From Rugalucina vietnamica (taxonomy: Eukaryota > Mollusca > Bivalvia > Lucinida > Lucinidae), in contig OZ024880.1 of assembly GCA_964017185.1 (NCBI GenBank), positions 46,265,071-46,329,070 of the forward strand: a DNA stretch of 64,000 nt. The letters run 5' to 3'. Under the pieces are notes generated by a model. That model saw nothing but the letters and a program-made list of their open reading frames with translations. It searched no databases and had not been told where the DNA came from. This document shows positions 34,394 to 47,090 of this stretch, piece by piece. Both the position numbers and the translations under genes were made by a program. Each line of letters opens with the position of its first letter. Position 1 is the stretch's first letter.

Positions 34394-36187
34394 TTAACAG
34401 CATTCAGGGTATTTCTTATTTCTACACATGACCCGTGCTAGTTTCCCCGTGAAAGGACACTTGTTCACACCGGTACCTTTGCAACATTCAGGATGTTTCT
34501 TAATTAGACACATAATAAGTGCACGTCTGCCTGTGAAAGGGCATGTGAGTTTAGTTGTTGTTGTTGTAGATGCAACAGTCGTTGTCGTATATGTAGATTG
34601 GGAAGTAGATTCCGTTGATGTTGTAGTTGTTGTCATAGCAGGTGTTGTTGTAGTTGTTGAAGTTGTTTCTGCTGCAGATGTAGTTGTTGTCATAGAAGGT
34701 GTTGTTGTAGCTGTTTCTGCTGCAGTTGTAGTTGTTGTCATAGCAGGTGTTGTTGTAGTTGTTGTTGTCATTGTAGGTGTTGTTGTAGCTGTTGTAGTTG
34801 TTTCTGCTGCAGTTGTAGGTGTTTTTGCTGCAGTTGTTGTAGTTGTTTCTGCAGCAGTTGTAGTTGTTGTCATAGCAGGTGTTGTTGTAGTTGTTTCTGC
34901 TGCAGTTGTAGTTGTTGTCATAGCAGGTGTTGTTGTAGTTGTTTCTGCTGCAGTTGTAGTTGTTGTCATAGCAGGTATTGTTGTAGTTGTTTTTACTGCA
35001 GTTGTAGTTGTTGTCACAGCAGGTGTTGTTGTAGTTGTTTCTGCTGCAGTTGTAGGTGTTGTCATAGCAGGTGTTGTTATAGCTGTTGTAGTTGTTTCTG
35101 CTGTACTTGTAGTTGTAATCATAGCAGGTGTTGTTGTACTTGATGTAGTTGTTTCTGCTGCAGTTGTAGTTGTCTCTGCTGCAGTTGTAGTTGTTGTCAT
35201 AGCAGGTGTCGTTGTAGTTGTTTCTGCTGCAGTTGTAGTTGTTGTCTGAGCAGGTGTTGTTGTAGTTGTTTCTGCTGCAGGTGTAGTTGTTGTCATAGCA
35301 GGTGACGTTGTAGTTGTTTCTGCTGCAGTTGTAGTTGTTGTCATAGCAGGTGTTGTTGTAGTTGTTTCTGCAGCAGTTGTAGTTGTTGTCATAGCAGGTG
35401 TTGTTGAAGTTGTTTCTGCAGCAGTTGTAGTTGTTGTCATAGCAGGTGTTGTTGAAGTTGTTTTTGCTGCTGTTGTAGTTGTTGTCATTGCAGGTGTTGT
35501 TGTAGTTGTTTCTGCAGCAGTTGTAGTTGTCATAGCAGGTGTTGTTGTAGTTGTTTCTGCAGCAGTTGTAGTTGTCGTCATGGCAGGTGTTGTTGAAGTT
35601 GTTTTTGCTGCTGTTGTACTTGTTGTCATTGCATGTGTTGTTGTAGTTGTTTCTGCAGCAGTTGTAGTTGTTGTCATAGCAGGTGTTGTTGTAGTTGTTT
35701 CTGCAGCAGTTGTAGTTGTTGTCATAGTAGGTGTTGTTGTAGTTGTTTCTGCAGCAGTTGTAGTTGTTGTCATAGCAGGTGTTGTTGTAGTTATTGTAGT
35801 TGTTTCTACAGCAGTTGTAGTTGTTATCATAGCAGGTGTTGTTGAAGTTGTTTCTGCTGCAGTTGTAGTTGCAGCAGTTGTAGTTGTTGTCATTGCAGGT
35901 GTTGTTGTAGTTGTTTCTGCAGCAGTTGTAGTTGTTGTCATGGCAGGTGTTGTTGAAGTTGTTTCTGCTTCTGTTGTAGTTGTTGTCATTGCAGGTGCTG
36001 TTGTTGTTGTTTCTGCAGCAGTTGTAGTTGTTGTCATAGCAGGTGTTGTTGTAGTTGTTTCTGCAGCAGTTGTAGTTGTTGTCATAGCAGGTGTTGTTGT
36101 AGTTGTTGTAGTTGTTTCTGTAGCAGTTGTAGTCGCAGAAATTCCACAAATTGCTTCCCCTTGGACACACTCATCACGATAACAAAA
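34394..36187 (-). CDS. Terminal exon of the metalloproteinase: mucin-like Thr repeats and twin Cys modules
   Basis: This exon encodes residues 501-1097 of the metalloproteinase. It opens FCYRDECVQGEAICGIS, completing the Cys-rich domain. It then runs through roughly 30 copies of a 16-residue unit, consensus MTTTTTAAETTTTTPA (48 bp, with 14-residue and fused variants). The Thr/Pro/Ala composition predicts dense O-glycosylation, as in mucins. The end has two modules fitting C-P-F-T-G-x2-A-x2-M-C-x2-K-K-x-P-E-C-C (34481-34543 and 34397-34459) joined by KGTGVNK, and the protein stops right after the last CC. The module is not one I recognise. The 48-bp minisatellite should be length-polymorphic. 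Other frames are also open across it only because the repeat lacks stops. Confidence 0.88.
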   Translation of the reverse strand, partial: FCYRDECVQGEAICGISATTTATETTTTTTTTPAMTTTTTAAETTTTTPAMTTTTTAAETTTTAPAMTTTTTEAETTSTTPAMTTTTTAAETTTTTPAMTTTTTAATTTAAETTSTTPAMITTTTAVETTTITTTTPAMTTTTTAAETTTTTPTMTTTTTAAETTTTTPAMTTTTTAAETTTTTHAMTTSTTAAKTTSTTPAMTTTTTAAETTTTTPAMTTTTAAETTTTTPAMTTTTTAAKTTSTTPAMTTTTTAAETTSTTPAMTTTTTAAETTTTTPAMTTTTTAAETTTTSPAMTTTTPAAETTTTTPAQTTTTTAAETTTTTPAMTTTTTAAETTTTAAETTTSSTTTPAMITTTSTAETTTTAITTPAMTTPTTAAETTTTTPAVTTTTTAVKTTTTIPAMTTTTTAAETTTTTPAMTTTTTAAETTTTTPAMTTTTTAAETTTTTAAKTPTTAAETTTTATTTPTMTTTTTTTPAMTTTTTAAETATTTPSMTTTTSAAETTSTTTTTPAMTTTTTSTESTSQSTYTTTTVASTTTTTKLTCPFTGRRALIMCLIKKHPECCKGTGVNKCPFTGKLARVMCRNKKYPECC

Positions 36188-39100
36188 CTGAAGTTACAAT
36201 AAATAACATTTGCATTAAAATTGTCAAAACGGATATAAGCAACCCCTTTTCTCATTAATAAGCTCACTGCTCTTAAAGGATCTCAGTTTTGTTTTTATTT
36301 TGCTATTACTGCAGCTGGTGTTGTGCGGTGTGGCGGCCCTAAAAGTCTCCCCGTGCACAGTGCAGATTATATTTCCCTTATATTTTTCTTTTGGTCCTTT
36401 GAGATCAGCGAGGTTATTCTGAGAAATCAGACATTCATTTTCTAACCAACGTTTTATATATTTGACTCTGTTTGGATAATACTAGTCTTTGTATAGACTA
36501 TCTTTGTATAGACTATCATGTTGAAAGTTGCAAAATTACAGTATTTCTTTTAGGCTCCAGTTTGCAAAATCTTTTTTTTTTTTTTTTTTGATTCAGTTTT
36601 ACGTCCCTTTCAAGCTTTTTCATTCATATCGAGACGGATCAATCAGTAGGTGGGGCGAAAACCGGAGTACCCGGGGAAAAACCACCTGACACACCCGCAA
36701 GCAGAACTTGCAAACTCTAACCGCGGTATGGCCCATCCCTTTTCTCATAAATATGCGCATCGTTTTTAAAGAATCTCAAGTTTTTATTTTTATTTCATAC
36801 GATTACCTGTACAGCATGTTGATTATGTGATGTTTACAACCAAAACGACAAAACAAATGAACTTAGTTATATAACAGATAGTTTCAACAAGAATGCAAGC
36901 AAATATATTCACGAGATATAATTATATGCAATACATACACATTAATACTCTTTCTAACCAAAACGTATGTGTATGACAAGTCTATTTTCAGTTCAGTCAT
37001 GTTGTTCGCATCAGGGAAACAACTCCATGAAATGCATGCCCCCCTTAAACCAAAGTTTTACATAGTTAAACTAGGGTATAAACTATACAGGGATATGTTA
37101 TTTTGTTCTGTTAGTTTTGTTCCAAAACATGGATTGTGGGTACCCGTTAGCACCGACTCGCCAAGGCGGCTCTAACGTGTACCCACAATCTATGTTTTGA
37201 ATAAATACAATATAAAAAATCAAATTTTCAACTTTTACAGCATTAAAAATGTTGTACATTGCGTGGATATGTTTTCGTAATGTGTCAGCTTGAATACTTA
37301 CATATTCTTTATGAGTTTCTTGTCCTATACATGGGGTTCCGTCAGCAATATGCTGAATAGTAAACATAGATTCGCCATTACAACACCACACTGACTTATA
37401 TTGCCAGCACTGCTCAGCTGTTACCTTTGTCTAAAACAAGTCAACATCTTTGTAATAGGGACCGAACAACTAGAACCACTGCAGAAACTGAGGACTGGGT
37501 TGTGATTCCGAAAAACCGGTTTACAATTACCCGAAATTGTACAATATGGCCCATCTTTTCGCTTTGAATGTTTTACTGCTTCCAAAGGATCTAACAATTA
37601 ATTTTATTTGCTATTACTGCAGCTGGTGTTGTGCCGTGTGGCGGCCCTAAAAAGTATCCCCGTACATCATCCATAGTGCAGATTATATTTTTCTTTTGAT
37701 CCTTTGGGATCAGTGACTATACATGTATTTGGAGTATTTCAAATATATTGTTCGTTAAGAATCATCTTCTTAACTGTATTTTGATTATTTGGCCCCTTTG
37801 GGATTATGAGTCTTTGATTTAGACTACACAGATGTAAATTATTGAAATTGTAGCAAAAAAGTCTGGCTTTCACTGCCAGTTTTGTAAAGGGTCACTGATG
37901 AAGGTTCATTACCAGAAATTGTACAATATGGCCCATCTTTTCGCTTTGAATGTTTTACTGCTTCCAAAGGATCTAACAATTAATTTTATTAATTCCACCC
38001 CAGGTAATTTTATATAACTGGATCTGCGTTTTTGGAGTAGGAACTTCTTTCTGATTGCGCCATTTCCTGATCATTGTTTACTTTTAGATTTTAATCAATA
38101 AATGAAGTTTTACTGGAATATAACAAAATCATTTCCCCCAGTAAGTGTGGAATATTTACCAATAGGTAAATGTAACACGTGTAGCTATTATGAACATTTA
38201 GAAATTGTGTAAATGTCGAAACATGAAGACAATATTGTATGTTTGCCTTAACACTTACTATATCACCACAAACAGTAGAGCCTGCAGCGACCCTTTCACA
38301 CTGGTCATTCAGTGAAGCACCATTCATGCTGCCCCGTGGTCCCAAGCAAAAGTCTTGTAAGAAAGCCGCATCTGTATCAGCCAGACAGCTCCCGAACCTG
38401 GAAATAAATGAACCTTCACATGAGAAAACCAACAATCTGGGTTTCCAACAAGGTTTCACCTAAACCGGTCTAAACAGTTTCTGCATAGCTGATCTGCGCC
38501 TTTGTGTTCGCTTATGCAGATTGTTGGATTTCTGATGGGGCGGTTCAAATGACAATTCGAAAGAAATATTTTATTCAATGAACATAAACATGAGCAGTCC
38601 AATCATGACGAAAAGAGTTTGTATTTAAACGCTTAACCAAACTAGAATTGTCAGAGAATCTGACTATAGCCCCGCTTCTCAGCTTTTTTGCAGGGTGAAA
38701 AAACAATGACAGGTAACTATCACAAGCTAGATCTCTTCAATATTGATGCACATACAAAATTTGGTCTGATTATGTCAATTCGTTCTCAAGATATTGAACG
38801 GAAACGAAAGTCTGACCTCAATAAAGGGCCATAACTCGTGTCATAATTTTGCGAAAAATGATGGGTAACAATCCCAAGCTCGATCTTGTCAATGTTGATG
38901 TGGGCACAAAATTAGGTCGGATTCTGTCAATTCGTTCGGTAGATATTGAGCTGAAATGAAATTCTGATGTAAATCAAGGGCCGTAACTCCGTCAAAATTT
39001 TGCGAAAAATGATGGGTAACAATCCCAAGCTAGATCTTGTCAATGATGACGTGCATACAAAATTTGGTCAGATTCTGTCAATTTGTTCTCAAGATATTGA

Positions 39101-42100
39101 GCGGAAACAAAATTCTGACGTCAATCAAGGGCCGTAACTCCGTCAAAATTTTGCGAAAAATGACGGGTAACAATCCCAAGCTAGATCTTGTCAATGTTGA
39201 TGTACATACAAAATTTGGTCGGATTCTGTCAATTTGTTCTCAAGATATGGAGCGGAAATGAAATTCTGACGTCAATCAGGGGCCATAGCTCTGTCAAAAT
39301 TTTGCAAAAAATGACGGGTAACAATCCCAAGCTAGATCTTGTCAATGATGACGTGCATACAAAATTTGGTTGGATTCTGTCAATTTGTTCTCAAGATATT
39401 GAGCAGAAACGAAATTCTGACGTCAATCAAGGGCCATAACTCCGTCAAAATTTTGCGAAAAATGATGGGTAACAATCCCAAGCTCGATCTTGTCAATGTT
39501 GATGTGGGCACAAAATTAGGTCGGATTCTGTCAATTCGTTCGGTAGATATTGAGCTGAAACGAAATTCTGATGTAAATCAAGGGCCGTAACTCCGTCAAA
39601 ATTTTGCGAAAAATGATGGGTAATAATCCCAAGCTAGATCTTGTCAATGATGATGTGCATACAAAATTTGGTCGGATTCTGTCAATTCAATCTCAAGATA
39701 TTGAGCGGAAACGAAATTCTGAAGTCAATCAAGGGCCGTAACTCCGTCAAAATTTTGCGAAAAATGACGGGTAACAATCCCAAGCTAGATCTTGTCAATG
39801 TTGATGTACATACAAAATTTGGTCGGATTCTGTCAATTTGTTCTCAAGATATGGAGCGGAAATGAAATTCTGACGTCAATCAGGGGCCATAGCTCTGTCA
39901 AAATTTTGCGAAAAATGACGGGTAACAATCCCAAGCTAGATCTTGTCAATGATGACGTGCATACAAAATTTGGTTGGATTCTGTCAATTTGTTCTCAAGA
40001 TATTGAGCAGAAACGAAATTCTGACGTCAATCAAGGGCCATAACTCCGTCAAAATTTTGCGAAAAATGATGGGTAACAATCCCAAGCTCGATCTTGTCAA
40101 TGTTGATGTGGGCACAAAATTAGGTCGGATTCTGTCAATTCGTTCGGTAGATATTGAGCTGAAACGAAATTCTGATGTAAATCAAGGGCCGTAACTCCGT
40201 CAAAATTTTGCGAAAAATGATGGGTAACATTACCAAGCTAGATCTTGTCAATGATGACTTGCATACAAAATTTGGTCAGATTCTGTCAATTTGTTCTCAA
40301 GATATTGAGCGGAAACGAAATTCTGACGTCAATCAAGGGCCGTAACTCCGTCAAAATTTTGCGAAAAATGATGGGTAACAATCCCAAGCTAGATCTTGTC
40401 AATGTTGATGTGCATACAAAATTTGGTCGGATTCTGTCAATTCGTTCTCAAGATATTGAGCGGAAACGAAATTCTAACGTCAATCAAGGGCCCTAACTCC
40501 GTCAAAATTTTGCGAAAAATGACGGGTAACATTCCCAAGCTAGATCTTGTCAATGATGACGTGCATACAAAATTTGGTTGGATTCTGTAAATTAGTTCTC
40601 AAGATATTGAGCGGAAACGAAATTCTGACGTCAATCAAGGGCCGTTTACTCGGTCAAAATTTTGCGAAAAATGACAGGTAACAATCCCAAGCTTGATCTT
40701 GTCAATGTTGATGTGCGCACAAAATTTGGTCGGATTCTGTCAATTCGTTCTCAAGATATTGAGCGGAAACGAAATTCTGACATCAATCAAGGGCCGTTAC
40801 TCCGTCAAAATTTTGCAAAAAATGACGGTCAACAATCCCAAGCTAGATCTTGTCGATGATGATGTGCATACAAAATTTGGTCGGATTCTGCCAATTCGTT
40901 CTCAAGATATTGAGCGGAAACGAAATTCTGACGTCAATCAAGGGCCGTAACTCCGTCAAAATTTTGCGAAAAATGACGGGTAACAATCCCAAGCTAGATC
41001 TTGACAATGTTGATGTGCACACAAAATTTGGTCGGATTCTGTCAATTCGTTCTCAAGATATTGAGCGGAAACGAAATTCTGACGTCAATCAAGGGCCGTA
41101 ACTCCGTCAAAATTTTGTGAAAAATGACGGCCAACAATCCCAAGCTAGATCTTGTCAATGTTAATGTACATACAAAATTTGGTCAGATTCTGTCAATTGA
41201 GTCTCAAGATATAGAGCGGAAACGAAATTCTGACGTCAATCAAGGGCTGTAACTCTGTCAAAATTTTGCGAAAAATGACGGGCAACAATTCCAAGCTAGA
41301 TGTTGTCAATGTTGATGCATGTACAAAATTTGGTCAGATTCTGTCGATTTGTTCTTGAGATATTGAGCAGAAACAAAATAAAAAAATGCTCACGGAATGA
41401 CGGAATCACGGAACCACGGAATCACGGAACCACGGAAGGACAGGGTGAATCCAGTATAGCCCCACTTTTCCAAAGCGGGGCTATAACAATCCCAAGCTAG
41501 ATATTGTCAATGATGACGGGCATACAAAATTTGGTCGGATTCTGTCAATTTGTTCTCGAGATATTGAGCGGAAACGAAATTCTGACATCAATCAAGGGCC
41601 GTAACTCCGTCAAAATTTTGCGAAAAATGACGGGTAACAATCCCAAGCTAGATCTTGTCAATGATGACGGGCATACAAAATTTGGTCGGATTCTGTCAAT
41701 TCGTTCTCAAGATATTGAGCGGAAACGAAATTCTGACGTCAATTAAGGGCCGTAACTCCGTCAAAATTTTGCAAAAAATGACGGGTAACAATCCCAAGCT
41801 AGATCTTGTCAATGTTGATGTGCACACAAAATTTGGCCGGATTCTGTCAATTCGTTCTCAAGATATTGAGCGGAAACGAAATTCTGACGTCAATCAAGGG
41901 CCGTAACTCCGTCAAAATTTTGCGAAAAATGATGGGTAACAATCCCAAGCTAGATCTTGTCAATGTTGATGTGCACACAAAATTTGGTCAGATTCTGTCA
42001 ATTCGTTCTCAAGATATTGAGCGGAAACGAAATTCTGACGTCAATCAAGGGCCGTAACTCCGTCAAAATTTTGCGAAAAATGACGGGTAACAATCCCAAG

Positions 42101-45100
42101 CTAGATCTTGTCAATGTTGATGTGCACACAAAATTTGGCGTGATTCTGTCAATTAGTTCTCAAGATATTGAGCGGAAACGAAATTCTGACGTCAATCAAG
42201 GGCCGTAACTCCGTCAAAATTTTGCGAAAAATGACGGGTAACAATCCCAAGCTAGATCTTGTCAATGATGATGTGTACACAAAATTTGGTCGGATTCTGT
42301 GAATTCGTTCTCAAGATATTGAGCGGAAACGAAATTCTGACATCAATCAAGGGCCGTAACTCCGTCCAAATTTTGCGAAAAATGACGGGTAACAATCCCA
42401 AGCTAGATCTTGTCAATGATGATGTGCATACAAAATTTGGTCAGATTCTGTAAACTGGTTCTCAAGATATTGAGTGGAAATGAAATTTGGACGGAATAAC
42501 GGAATAACGGAATAACGGAATGACGGAATAACGGAACGACGGAAGGACATGGTGAATCCAGTATAGCCCCACTTTTTCAAAGCGGGGCTATAATTATTGG
42601 CTACGTTCGGGGTTCTCCCAATGGTAAAATCTTCATATTTACCAATGGCAACCCGAAACCCTGAACGTTTTTCTGCTACCAACGGTACCATTGGTAGATC
42701 ACATGATGGATTTTTTTTACATCTAGGATAAAAAATAGTGCTTATTTATGAAATTGATGAAACATATTGAATCACGTGACTTTTCCCGCGTTGTTAGATT
42801 TGCCCACGCTGTATTCTGTCGGCGTCATTTGCTGCCATATGTTGGTAACATTGGTACTGTTTGTACAAATGACATTACCAATGGTACTATTTGTAACCAG
42901 AGGACCATTGGTCCTGAGAACGCACACCTGAAGCCTGATCCTGGAGTATTAAGTCATCATGAAATGACCTTGACCTTGAATACTCACACACCTTTATTGA
43001 ATTCATAAGTTGTCTGCATCTGCAAAGTTTCAGGTCTCAGGCTGCAATAGTTTCCAAACCCAGTGATTTATGAGAAAACCATAATTTTAATTTTGATATT
43101 TAAATGACTTTGGGTAAAGGTCAAGAAATGACCTTGGCCTTCATTTATTACTTACCTTCACTGACTCCATTGGTTGTCTGCATCTAGCAACTTCTAGGTC
43201 TCAGACTGCAACAGTTTCCAAAATATCCATTGTTTTCGCCTTTTCCCATGTAAAAGCCTATGTTTCCAAAATTGACCTTCGGTAAAATAGGTCAAGGTCA
43301 ACCTATGGTCATCATTTGGTCAAATTATGATGGGCTGTAGTCCCAAATGCTATATATCAAGTTTCGCGAAAATTGGCCTGCTGGTTCTGGAGAAGAAAAT
43401 TTTTGAGTGGTTTTTACCATATATGGGCGTGGTGGCCATCTTGGTAACGTGACCTGGATTTCGCGATCAAACTTTCGTCTCCCCTATCCATGGATGTTCC
43501 ACATAAAATTTCACTTTGATTGGCCCAGCAGTTTCAGAGAAGAAGATCTTTGAACAGTGTGTATGGACGACAGACTGGCCAAGGTCAAGAGATGACCTTG
43601 ACCTAAATTAATCACATACCTTCATCTACTCCATTAGTTGTTTGCATCTACCACTTTTCAAGCATCAGGCTGCAATAGTTTTCAAAAAATCCATAGTTTT
43701 CACTTTTTCCCATGTAAAAGCCTATCCATAAATTATGTCAAGGTCATCCTAGGGTCATCGTTTTATCAAAGTATGATGGGTTGGAGCCCCAAATGCTACA
43801 TACTAAGTTTCATGAAAATCGGCCTGCCGGTTCTGGAGAAGAAGATTTTTGAGTGGTTTTTACCACATATGGGCGTGGCAGCCATCTTGGTCATGTGACC
43901 TAGATTTCGCGATCAAACTTTCGTCTCCCCTATCCATGGATGCTCCACATAAAATTTCACTTTGATTGGCCAAGCAGTTTCAGAGAAGAAGACCTTTGAA
44001 AAGTGTGTATGGACGACAGACTGGCCAAGGTCAAGAGATGACCTTGACCTACATTAATCACATACCTTCATCTACTCCGTCAGTTGTTTGCATCTACCCC
44101 TTTTCAGGCATTAGGCTGCAATAGTTTTAAAAAAATCCATAGTTTTCACTTTTTCCCATGTAAAAGCCTATGTTTCCAAAATTGACCTTGCCGTAAATTA
44201 GGTCAAGGTCACCCTAGGGTCATCATTTTATCAAACTATGATGGGCTAAAGTCCCAAATGCTACATACCAAGTTTCATGAAAATCGGCCAGTCGGTTCTG
44301 GAGAAGAAGATTTTTGAGTGGTTTTTACCATATATGGGCGTGGCAGCCATCTTGGTCATGTGACCTGGATTTCGCGATCAAACTTTCATGTCACCTACCC
44401 ATGGATGCTCCACATAAAATTTCACTTTGATTAGCCCAGCACTTTCAGAGAAGAAGATCTTTGAAAAGTGTGAATGGACGACAGACTGGCCAAGGTCAAG
44501 AGATGACCTTGACCTAAATTAATCACATACCTTCACCTACTCCATTAGTTGTTTGCATCTACCACTTTTCAAGCCTCAGGCTGAAATAGTTTTCAAAAAA
44601 TCCATAGTTTTCACTTTTTCCCATGTAAAAGCCTATGTTTCCAAATTTGACCTTGCCGAAAAATACGTCATGGTCATCCAAGGGTCATCATTTTATCAAA
44701 CTATGATGGGCTGAAGTCCCTGATGCTACATACCAAGTTTCGTGGAAATCGGCCCACCGGTTCTGGAGAAGAAGATTTTTGAAGGGTTTTTACCATATAT
44801 GGGCGTGGCGGCCATCTTGGTCATGTGACCTGGATTTCGCGATCAAACTTGAAATGCCACTACCCAAGGAGGCTCCACATAAAGTTTCAACTAGATCGGC
44901 CAAGCGGTTTCAGAGAAGAAGATCTTTGAAATTGTGGACGACGACGACGGACGGACGGACGGACGGACGGACGACGGACGGACGCCGGATCATGGCCATC
45001 CTATTAGCTCACCTTGTGAGCCTTCGGCTCAGGTGAGCTAAAAAGTTGAACCGTATTTGTCTACCAATGGTACCATTTTTACCAATGTTAAGAACTCCGA

Positions 45101-47057
45101 ACGCACGCACTCACAACATTTAAGTATTTGTCTACAGGAATGCTGTAAATGAATGACGGAGAGAAAGTAAACATTTTAGGTGAAACAAGGGATAATTTTA
45201 ATGAATACTGAGCGTGCTTGAATCCTCAATGCCAAAGAAACGAAGAACCTTAACATAACATTAGGAGAACCATGCTTACGTGAGAAAGTGGTTCGTTATT
45301 TCATCTGCGCTACACGGAGAGAAGGTAAACGCTGTATCCTTGGTATTTACTGTAGGACTGAAGGCATAGGCGGCCATCAAGTAGCTCGCAGAGTCACAAA
45401 CGTTGTCAAGACCATCATGCCAAGCTCCCATACTGAACAAATGTTATGAATGTTAAAGTAAGAATACAAGAAACAAAATAATAGTTTTATTTCGCGGATT
45501 GGTCTTTATTGGCATTTTTACGATTTATTTTCAGGAAATAATGATATGAACTACGGATGCCTGCACGGATACACACGGATCTCATTTTTTTTTTCACAAA
45601 GCAGACACTGTCCAAAAAGAGGTACACAAACTTGAGCGGGGACGCTACATTGATACGAGCTTATCACAAGATTATTTCACGTTTATGGAACTACACCCTA
45701 CTCTCTCGTTGGAAAAAAAAATCCTTTTATATGACAGAAACCTGTATGCATTATAAGAGAGTACTTAACATACGAGTGACCCATTTCATGAGCACCGACA
45801 AGCGCAGCATTCCAGTCCAGGTCAACAGTCATATCTACCCGATACCCATCTGCATACGGATGACACATCGTCCCTATGTAGGCAATACCTTTAAAACAAC
45901 ATTACGAAAACATGCCCATGCAATATACAGAGAATTTTTAAGTTGTTAAAAATGAAAATTTTCAGTAGAAAATTTATGATATTTTTCTTATTTTTGCTCC
46001 AAACATAGATTGTGGGTACACGTTAGAATCGCCGAGGCGGTTCTAACGAGTACCCACAATCTATGTTTTGGAGCAAAAATAACAAAAATAGGTATACCCC
46101 TGCAAACCCCATTTTTACTAGATAAAGTTGGGGTTCAAGGGGGTATACATTTCACGGACATGTTTTCATGATGCATTTGACCATACATGTCCATGATAAA
46201 CGTCAATTTCAATGCTGTTTTATAAAAGCTGAAAACGTTAAGTTAAAACTAGAAATGCGTGTTTGTAAAACACTATGCCCCCAACTGTGTGCTTGCCCCT
46301 AAACTGGCAGCTTGTATGATTCATTTCATTCGAATGAAGAGAAATTTTATTTCCTGAGGAAGCTGTTCAGTTGCCTCTGTTTTGACCTCGATCCAAAAAC
46401 AGAATGTATAAGCTTTTTACATACAAGTTAGAAATGGAGTGAAAATTTCAAAATCGAGTAATTTTGTCAAAATTTGACGGAATATCCTCAAAAGTTAATC
46501 AGGTGATCATCTTCTCAGCCCCAACCAGTATACCAAATATGAAGGCTCTAGCTTTAATACTTTTTGAGATATCTTGCACACAAGATTTTCAAATTTTGTT
46601 TTGAAAGGGGCATAACTCCAAACAGGGGCATAACTCGGACATGAAAAAAAATATGGGTCAACTATTTTTTCATGAGAAAACTGTATATGAAATTTCAAAA
46701 CCCTAACATTCACCTTTCAAAAGTTTCAAATTTCACCGAAAAGTGGAAAAATCAATCAAAATTTCAAAATTCCGTATTTTTGTCAAAATTTGACGGAAAG
46801 TTCTCAAAACTTAATCAGGTCATCTACTCCTCAGCCCCAATCAGTATACCAAATATTAAGGCTCTAGCTTAAATACTTTTTGAGATATCTTGCACACAAG
46901 ATTTTCAAATTTTGTTTTCAAAGGGGCATAACTCAGAAAAGGGGCATAACTCGGACATGAAAAAAAATACGGGTCAACTATTTTTCATGAGGAATACACA
47001 CATGAAATTTCAAAACCCTACCATTCACCGTTCAAAAGTTAACGGACGCACACACAC

Positions 47058-47090
<33 letters not shown>

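Noticed and set aside
34428-36182. Long Val/Ala-rich frames on the plus strand and an Asn/Tyr/Cys-rich 539-codon frame on the minus strand
   Set aside because: They are alternative readings of the 48-bp mucin minisatellite. Only the Thr frame connects in phase to the upstream metalloproteinase exons and to the terminal Cys modules.
39037-42453. A series of near-identical 64-85 residue frames spaced 151 bp apart
   Set aside because: The period (151) is not a multiple of three and each frame ends at the same place in the unit. They are by-products of the satellite, with no start context or splice structure.
38668-42593. CRISPR-like regular repeats
   Set aside because: Units are 151 bp with no unique spacers and the context is eukaryotic; this is a satellite.
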